Of a stretch of DNA of 64,000 nt, positions 57,949 to 64,000 are shown piece after piece. This DNA is from Phlebotomus papatasi (taxonomy: Eukaryota > Arthropoda > Insecta > Diptera > Psychodidae), in NCBI RefSeq assembly GCF_024763615.1, contig NC_077222.1, positions 9,920,001 to 9,984,000 of the forward strand, written 5' to 3'. Within the stretch, counting starts at the first letter, position 1. Each line of letters begins with the position of its first letter. The notes under the pieces were generated by a model that was given only the letters and a program-made list of their open reading frames with translations, was not told the DNA's origin and did no database searches. Position numbers and translations under genes: made by a program.

Positions 57949-58256
57949 TTACATTCAAATTGGACAGTTTTGAATTTCGAAAGTTGACAGCTTTCGAACT
58001 TTATAAGTCTGTTATACATGTGAAGGTAATTGGATGAAATCAATTTCTTCGAAGAGGTTGCAAACCACCGTAAATAATTTAGATTTAAAAGGTTCAAATT
58101 GGACAGTTCGAAACTTGTCACTTTTATTCGAGTATTCGAATTGGAAATATTATTTTAGAAAGTTTTACTGAATATTGTTTTTCAATTTCAGTTTTTCGAA
58201 ATAAGGAATATAAAATAAGTATTTGTTTTTGAGATTTAAAAATTAATGCTAACTTA

Positions 58257-58500
58257 GAGGGAGGTGGACGTAGGACTATTTGGAGCTGTGAGGCTGCATT
58301 GTTATACGATTTCTTCGCCTATGTATAAATGAAGCTAGACCTTATAATTATTGTATTTAGATGCACAATTGTTTTGTCAATCCAAATTACATCGTATTAA
58401 AACCCAGTTTCCTTTATAAATATGCGAAAAAAATTGTATAACAAAGTAGCCCCACAACTCAAAGTAGCCTCACAGCTCAAAGTAGCCCCATCTCCCCCTA
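58257..58500. mobile_element. GGGGCTAC MITE, copy 3
   Basis: Left end AGGGAGGTGGACGTAGG with GAGCTGTGAGGCTG; right end GTAGCCCCATCTCCCCCTA, in which the CTCAAAGTAGCC(C/T)CAC motif is tripled. Confidence 0.7.
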
Positions 58501-59109
58501 TATTGTTGAGGTTATGTTGTAACACTTTGAGGTTATGATGCAAAAACAGAAGAAATAAAGTTTCCTTCAGAAATTTAACTTCACCAATTAATTAGTATAA
58601 TTATACTAATAATTTAGGCTGAGTTTTTAATTATCCACAAACATAATTCCGTCGGTTATTCATGCAAAAGTCCAGTTATATTTCATAACCACATTTTTTG
58701 TAACACTGAATTTTCCTAAAAGCTCTTCTGCTGAGTAATAAACCCAAAAATATTTTATGATCCTGATGTTTCGATCGTGATTAAAATATCACCCGCCGCG
58801 TCGTAAGGTTTCTCGTGTAGAATGTTAATAAACTATCATGTCGTGACTGGTATTTGTAAAATTATTTATTCAGGGAAAGTAGTATCCAGTTTATTGGAGT
58901 TAGGTAATATTGCAAGTATTTCTATAATCGTTTGGTTAGTGATTCTTTTTTCAGAATTTCCGGAAAAATGGCAATCAATAAATCCGTTTAGGGCAAGGGG
59001 ATATGGTTGTTGAAAATTCCTTCCCTTTGGTGAAAATTTTCCACGGAAAAAAAATTGTGCGGAGCAAGGTGAAAATGGAGTCTTTGAGGCTTGATTACGT
59101 AACACTCAC
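58501..59109. other. ChAT intron 1, 5' end
   Basis: The first 600 bases of the intron after exon 1 on the minus strand, beginning with the GTGAGT donor at 59104-59109. No gene or repeat seen. Confidence 0.45.
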
Positions 59110-59263
59110 CTGTATCGGGAATTGCCCCAGTGAGTCGATTCGCGAGATATCCACGGATATTTGTGACGACTCGCTGTGGGGAGTTGGGCCCCCCGAAGAA
59201 GGCACCACCTAGCTTCGAGAACAGGGCGGAATCTCCGCTGCTGGGCCCCTCCGAAGACGCCAC
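59110..59263 (-). CDS. ChAT: choline acetyltransferase, exon 1 with GTG start
   Basis: This exon codes residues 1-51 and the first base of codon 52: MASSEGPSSGDSALFSKLGG, a Phe/Gly stretch, then GPNSPQRVVTNIRGYLANRL and a closing IPDT. The SALFSKL and GPNSPQRVV segments are those of Drosophila ChAT as I recall it. The donor is ACAG|GTGAGT. No ATG exists in frame: going upstream from GTG the codons are ACC, GAG, CGC and then TAA, so initiation must be at or after this GTG. Its context ACC-GTG-G is a full Kozak match apart from the first base. Drosophila ChAT is known to start at GUG and to be translated inefficiently. The next in-frame ATG is at residue 92 in exon 3. Confidence 0.92.
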
Positions 59264-59784
59264 GGTCTCGCGTTATGCAATCAAACGGTGCTCGTGTGAA
59301 AAATTTAGGACAAAAAGCTCCAGGCGACACTTATCACAACTTTTCTTTTATATTCAATGTAGCCTCTGATTTTATCACTTGGCTTTTTCTTTTGAATTTT
59401 CTCTTTTTTTTTGTAAACTTAAAGAACTTTTTTTTCTGTAGCACTGATTATGTCCTAGATATCATTTGCTATTTTTTAAGCACTTTGGTCTTTCACACTC
59501 GTGGACTTTTTTTCTTTATTTCTTTTTTTTAATTTGGGCAATTCCTCGGGTGGTTGTCTCTGGGAGATTGTGAGCCTCCTCTCCAGCCTCCGGACTGGGT
59601 TATGCAAGAGGGCCTCCCGTCCAAAAGTACTGTATCTGGCTGTTGGTACCTCTTTCCTGCAGCGCCAAACGGTCCACTCGACCTGGCCGTTCTGAAATGT
59701 AGCTTCGATCTGCCGGGCTCTTCATCAGCCCCTGCGCCGGAAAACCTTTACCCCTCTGCACTCACCAGGCGCATGTGCTGATCA
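59264..59784 (-). promoter_or_regulatory. probable 5' UTR of the cholinergic transcripts
   Basis: Between the GTG and the CRE/CCAAT block the minus strand shows no good splice acceptor, so the leader is probably continuous and some 450-500 bases long. 59540-59780 is clearly GC-richer than the intron. A CTG|GTGAGT donor-like site at 59760-59768 is present but I find no matching acceptor downstream. Short upstream ATGs are present. Confidence 0.4.
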
Positions 59785-59827
59785 TTTTCCCGCCCAATTC
59801 CATTGGCTGAGGCTCAGTGTGACGTCA
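59785..59827 (-). promoter_or_regulatory. candidate cholinergic locus promoter: CRE, CCAAT, GC box
   Basis: In minus-strand order: a perfect CRE TGACGTCA (59820-59827), AGCCAATGG (59800-59808) and GGGCGGGAAAA (59785-59795). This is the spacing of a TATA-less promoter. It lies ~540 bases before the ChAT start codon. The cluster is unique in the window. A start site about 40-80 bases downstream is my inference. Confidence 0.5.
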
Positions 59828-60300
59828 CTGCGTGACTTACGACTCCCTCTTTCTCCTTCAAAAAATCTCTAATGTATTTGTGTTTGGGTAAAAACTAGGA
59901 GATCCCCCTCGCACATTTTCACCCCGAAAGACATCAATTGGTGAAAATCCCTTCGGAGAGATACCAAAAGACAATCTATATAGGGGGGGCTAGGCCATCT
60001 CCGACGAAAAAAAGGCCCACTCAGGAGGAAAGAAAATGTTTGTCAAAGCAACCCCAATTCCTCATACTAGCCCAATATTTTTCCACTCATTCACTTGGTC
60101 GATGTTTCTCAGCCGATAAAAAAGGAAAACTTTTCACTCTGAAGGTGTTAGGAGAAGGTCGGGTAGTTTCTTACTGAAAATTGGATGGAAAACCAATTAG
60201 ATAGGTTTACTAAAAATCTTTAAATTTCCCAGTCCTTAACCTTTTAAGGACGAAAGGGGTACAATTTTGGGGCCAGAATATTTCACTTTAGAAGGCCGTA
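59828..60300. other. flank upstream of the cholinergic locus
   Basis: Repeat-poor sequence to about 60180, then a CCTTTTAAGGACGAAAGG phrase related to the element ends near 61640. The 79-codon plus frame at 59938-60177 has no similarity. Distal regulatory sites are possible. Confidence 0.4.
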
Positions 60301-60550
60301 CACAGAAAAAAAACGGAGGTGCGATTAACTTTTTTTCCTCGTAACTCTTTAACACTTTTTAGGTGTAAAAATATATCAATATTTTTTAATGTTAATTTTA
60401 CACCTTTTCAAGGGTGAAACATGAAAGGGGTAACTTTAACTCCTAATACATCTAAAAAGCATAATATTTACATCGATTTCGGATCAATACTGCAGGGTAA
60501 AATAAGCATTTCCGGAATGTTATTTTAACTTTTTCGGATTTCTCTCAGTG
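60301..60550. mobile_element. CACTGTGAG MITE, copy 2
   Basis: Full-length homologue of 30450-30701. Left end CACAGAAAAAAAACGG; right end inverse CACTGAGAGAAATCCG. The two copies differ by scattered substitutions and small gaps. Confidence 0.75.
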
Positions 60551-60949
60551 TAGGAAAAATTTTATTATGGACTACATCGATGTACAGGTTGATAAGACCG
60601 AATTATGATGTTTTTCTTTACGCTACTACGTTTCAGAAATAGGATATTCCTTTCATCAGGTCTATAAAACGTTTTGAACGCTTTTGGTTACACTTTTGAA
60701 AAACGGATTTTGACATTTTTATTTATGTAAGTTTTCTTCGAAAATGTCAAAATCTTTTTTTTCAATAAGTATAAGTAAAATCGTTTAATTTTTTTTGCAG
60801 ACTTGATAAAGAGGACATCGTATTCCTGAAACGTAGTTGCGAATAAAAATTGAAAGAAGCGTTATAAGTTTTAATCCGTTCTTACCAGTGTCTTCAGTCC
60901 ACTTGATCGTACATGGCCGAAAACTTGGATGAATGTTTGAAACGGAGGC
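60551..60949. other. short inverted pair with GAAACGTAG
   Basis: CTACGTTTCAGAAATAGG (about 60627) mirrors TATTCCTGAAACGTAG (about 60820) around a ~180-bp centre with TCATCAGGTCTA / AGACTTGATAAAG. It probably is a further small inverted-repeat element. Confidence 0.5.
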
Positions 60950-60950
60950 G

Positions 60951-61270
60951 GAGAAAATCTCGAACGCCAACGTCCTGAAAGCCAAAACCCCAAACGCCAA
61001 AATCCCGAACGCCAAAATCCCGAAAGGGCTAAAATCCCGAAAGCCAAAATCCCGAATGTTCAAAATCCTGAATGGGATGAAATTATATGGAGGATTATGT
61101 GTTGAATAATTTCCCAAGACACAGAAAATTTCCCTTCGCCTCCAGCAAGCGCGGGTGCCATTATGGGAGTAGCTATGACACATTTAAGAATTCGGGATTT
61201 TGGCGTTCGAAATTTTAGCTTCCGGGATTTTGGCGTACGGGATTTTGGCTTGCGGGATTTTGACCGGGAT
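60951..61270. mobile_element. foldback-type element, copy 3
   Basis: Left arm of seven CCAAAATCCCGAAAG-like units, core ATGAAATTATATGGAGGAT...TGTTGAATAATTTCCCAAG...GACACATTTAAGAATTC, right arm of GGGATTTTGGCGTTCG-like inverse units. It is the most symmetrical copy. Confidence 0.8.
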
Positions 61271-61420
61271 ATGTTTGATATCAACGAAATAGGGGGTACT
61301 TTCATATAAAAACCGGAGGACTTCTCAATTCGAAAAATAAAGCAAATATTTAAGGCTTAAAATAATAAAAATTGAAGTTACTGTAATATTTTTCAATGAA
61401 ACTATAAAAAACACAAATAT

Positions 61421-62238
61421 AGGGAGGTTGGGCTACTTTGAACTATAGAGCTACATTATACAATTTTTTCGTATATTTCTAATGGCCTCTACACACTAGT
61501 AGAAATTTTTTTAAGAAATGCCTTTTTTAAAAAATTCAGACGTATCTGCCTACAAGAATAGGGGAAATTTTCTTTGAAAAGGAATTTTTTAAAAGAATTT
61601 CTACTAATGTATAGATGCCATAACGAAACTGAGCTTTAACCCTTTAAGGATGATTGGAACACCAGTGTCCCATAAAGTAAATATGTTTTTCTGACTACCT
61701 AAAGTTATTTTTTCTTATGTTTGTACGTAAATGCAAAGTAGAAGGTTGAGGGAATCTAGGATATTTTTTGCGAAGCTTCATCTATTTGCTATATAGTAAA
61801 TTTTTAAGCTCACAAATAGAGAATTTTTAAATTCTCATATAGAAAATTTATTTTAATTATTTTTTATACTTCTAATTTTTTTTAGTACAACCGTTTTGGA
61901 AAAAGAAACTACAATATCCAAAGATAATATTTTTCGTTAGAGTTAAAATTATCGGTCAATAGCCAGAAAAATTACTTAAATTTTTGGGCTATTTTTGTCC
62001 ATATCGTTCATAGAGAAAAAAATACACCAAATCAGATTCTGTTGGCTTTGCGAAGGTTAGATGTAAAACGCTTCACAATTTTGTTTATCGATTTCATTTT
62101 TATTGCTAATTTTCGGTCAGCGGAAATTGTCACGTGTTGTTAAAGGGTTAACGTAACGTAATTTAGCTCAACAAAACTATTGTGGAATTAAGTAAAATAA
62201 TTGTAATTGCTCATTGTAATCTGCCCCACCTCCCCCTA
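61421..62238. mobile_element. GGGGCTAC MITE, copy 4, interrupted by two insertions
   Basis: Left end TAGGGAGGTTGGGCTAC; right end TGCCCCACCTCCCCCTA. Inside lie the hairpin at 61484-61622 and a ~510-bp element bounded by TTAACCCTTTAAGGATGA (61636) and TTAAAGGGTTAA (62139-62150). Removing both leaves a stretch of the usual length for this family. Confidence 0.65.
61484..61622. mobile_element. ~139-bp hairpin element, CTACACACTAG family, nested
   Basis: TGGCCTCTACACACTAGTAG at the left and the diverged inverse CTACTAATGTATAGATGCCA at the right. Same family as the cluster at 19743-21345, closest to its 20165 and 20757 units (shared TGCCTACAAG and AGGGGAAATTTTCTTT). Confidence 0.75.
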
Positions 62239-63127
62239 AAGCTTAGGTAAAAATTTTCAAAATGATTAATGTGCAATATTTAAGACATTCCCAAAGTTTT
62301 TAATAATATTGAAAATATAATAAACACATAAATATTCTAAAAATTAATAATTCTACTGTTTAGTGCAAGAAAAAGTTTCAAAAAATACAAGCTTTGTACC
62401 AGAGTAGTGCAGTACAAATTATTTATAACAAATATTAAAAAAAAAACCGATGAAAAGAGCAAATGAAAAGATTTATGGTATTGCTTATCTAGTTATTGCA
62501 TTCCATTATGTCCATTTAAGAGATTTCTCAGAAGATAATACCAAACTATAAATTTCATTTCATAAATAATTTTGTTTCCAAATGCTCTAAATGGTGTTTT
62601 TGTTAGATTTTATCTGCCCATTCGTATTGAAAAACAGTAAATGGAGTACAAAATAGAGAAGAATGTTTTTTAAAAATCAATTTATTATCAGTACTTTGTA
62701 GGTTTAGAATTTCAATACCTTTCAAATTAACACAAATTTGAGAAAATCAATTGGAAAATAATCCCTCCAGAGTGATTGAACATCGACCTTTAATAATTCA
62801 AAATGGCGAATTTTCCGGTTATTGGTGATTAAGGACGAAATGTCCGTCTAGGCTATCTCCGAGACAAATCCAAAAATGAAGGAAATCGTAAGGGGCAGTT
62901 TTGAGTGATCCCCAAAAAAGCATGATTCTGGGACAAGTTAGGAACAAAGCGAGTTTTTCATTGATTTAAAATAAATGGGACAAAACCACTACACAATCGT
63001 AAGCGGTATTAAGACGTATCTTGACTAAAAGAATGAATATCCTCATACTATTAATTTGTAGGCTCTATATTTGTAAATCAGGTTTAAGAGTCGAGTCTCA
63101 TTTACTGATGAGCCTGATAAAAGCACA
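62239..63127. other. upstream region, single-copy plus one dispersed repeat
   Basis: 62740-62960 is homologous to 11920-12170 (GGCGAATTTTCCGGT, ACGAAATGT). The rest is AT-rich with no gene. Confidence 0.4.
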
Positions 63128-63394
63128 CTACCCAAGAAGAAAAATAGCTGCTTTATAGAACCAAGTATTAGACAAGTATTTTAGTGCTCTTTTAAAAGAC
63201 TTAAAGTGAAAATTTTCTATGGAAATTCCTATAGCAGCTCTTAAGATCCTTAAGAGAGCGCCACTTTACTTATAGTAATCTCAGTAATGAAAGCAAGAGC
63301 GTTATAAGTAAATAAAAAGATTTTTAGTTCTATAGTGCCTCACTTAGGGAATTCTACAAGACCATTTTAAGAAAAAATTGCTGCTTGGGTACTG
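63128..63394. mobile_element. ~267-bp TIR element, TACCCAAG termini
   Basis: CTACCCAAGAAGAAAAATAG at the left and the inverse of GCTGCTTGGGTAC at the right, with inner poly-A/poly-T arms. No coding capacity. Confidence 0.55.
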
Positions 63395-63750
63395 GTCAAC
63401 AGCTTATAGTGGCAGAGAGGTGAGATGTCTATTAGAATGAGTATTTCTCGAAGCATTCAATGAAACCAAGATTGATAATGTGAGTGAATGAGCTAACTCG
63501 CGTAATTGACGGATGCTAGAGAGGGCTGTACTTCCTAACGAACCAGGGCAGATACATCATAATACAGAGCTGAAGAGAGGTTCCGTCCTCCAGGGTGAAA
63601 TAAATCAGAGATACACTGATCAGTGCATGAGAGTCATCAGTGCATGAAGGCTAGTGGCAGTGCTGGAAGTAATTATCTAGTTCAGGACACGGTGCCTGAA
63701 ACTATGCGTTTAGTCGATCAATTTTTTTCCAGCATTTAGCACGATTTTGG
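63395..63750. other. unidentified GC-richer block
   Basis: Less AT-rich than its surroundings, with a short GATCAGTGCATGA duplication near 63615-63645. No reading frame or repeat family is recognised. It might be part of the element whose SINE-like end follows. Confidence 0.35.
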
Positions 63751-63941
63751 GGGGGACTCAATGGGTCAAGTGGTAGTGTACTCGCTCTATGATGCAAGTG
63801 TCCCGGGTTCGAATCCCCTTTAGGTCATCAGAAATTATTCTGGCGTTAAAGATGTTCGAATTGCATCCAGTGAGCTTCACTGCACTTGATTCCACGGGCA
63901 TGGGACTGACAATCTCATTCCGTACAAGAAAAAATAATAAT
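63751..63941 (+). mobile_element. tRNA-derived SINE
   Basis: The head has an A-box-like GGGTCAAGTGGTAG (63763-63776) and a perfect B box GGTTCGAATCC (63806-63816) at tRNA spacing. The T stem pairs only three bases and the acceptor stem does not close, so it is not a working tRNA. A ~110-base tRNA-unrelated body follows and ends in AAAAAATAATAATG, a simple tail typical of SINEs. Confidence 0.7.
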
Positions 63942-64000
63942 GCATGTCTAGAAATCCCCTTTCGGGAAAGCCTTGTTCCTTCATGGAATGTTGTCCCAGT

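Noticed and set aside
59104..59330. Plus-strand frames over ChAT exon 1 (69-118 codons)
   Set aside because: Antisense of a verified ChAT exon; no domain.
63755..63830. Functional tRNA gene
   Set aside because: The B box is perfect but the T stem has only three pairs and the acceptor stem does not close; a non-tRNA body and simple tail follow, so a SINE fits better.

Overview
The window is a piece of an AT-rich insect genome. Most of it is the 5' half of a dipteran cholinergic locus, read on the minus strand. Three exons of choline acetyltransferase (ChAT) can be placed exactly by splice sites, phase and protein similarity: exon 1 (59110-59263), exon 2 (9083-9162) and exon 3 (1250-1441). The rest of ChAT lies beyond the left edge. 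The 49.9-kb first intron contains the intact, intronless vesicular acetylcholine transporter gene (VAChT, 40998-42755) on the same strand. This nested arrangement is the known architecture of the cholinergic locus in Drosophila and other animals. ChAT makes acetylcholine and VAChT loads it into synaptic vesicles; one promoter region upstream of exon 1 (CRE and CCAAT motifs near 59785-59827) probably serves both. ChAT exon 1 has no ATG. The reading frame opens at a GTG in a strong Kozak context just after an in-frame stop, as established for Drosophila ChAT. The protein features point to Diptera; a nematoceran such as a sand fly is my guess from composition and intron size, not something the sequence proves.

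On the plus strand, inside the next ChAT intron, sits a small secreted peritrophin-like gene (208-1113). Its first exon is a seven-base coding mini-exon, followed by one chitin-binding domain and a long Pro/His/Gln-rich tail. Its poly(A) signal lies 11 bases from ChAT exon 3, so the two convergent transcripts probably overlap.

Nearly everything else is intronic and dominated by non-coding repeats: (1) four foldback-type elements whose inverted arms are built of ~15-bp subrepeats, plus one arm-only array; (2) two higher-order satellites, one with an 847-bp period (6048-7741) and one with a 719-bp period (14320-17580), the latter apparently grown inside a TIR element; (3) a cluster of nine ~140-bp hairpin units (19743-21345); (4) more than a dozen MITE-like palindromes with target duplications, nested insertions and an identifiable empty site; (5) a decayed pogo-type element with the start of its transposase; (6) a tRNA-derived SINE at the right edge. 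Most long reading frames without known similarity fall in these repeats or run antisense to real exons and are not genes. One two-exon reading frame (56246-56672) is a weak gene candidate. Stretches with neither gene nor recognisable repeat are listed as single-copy intron blocks.
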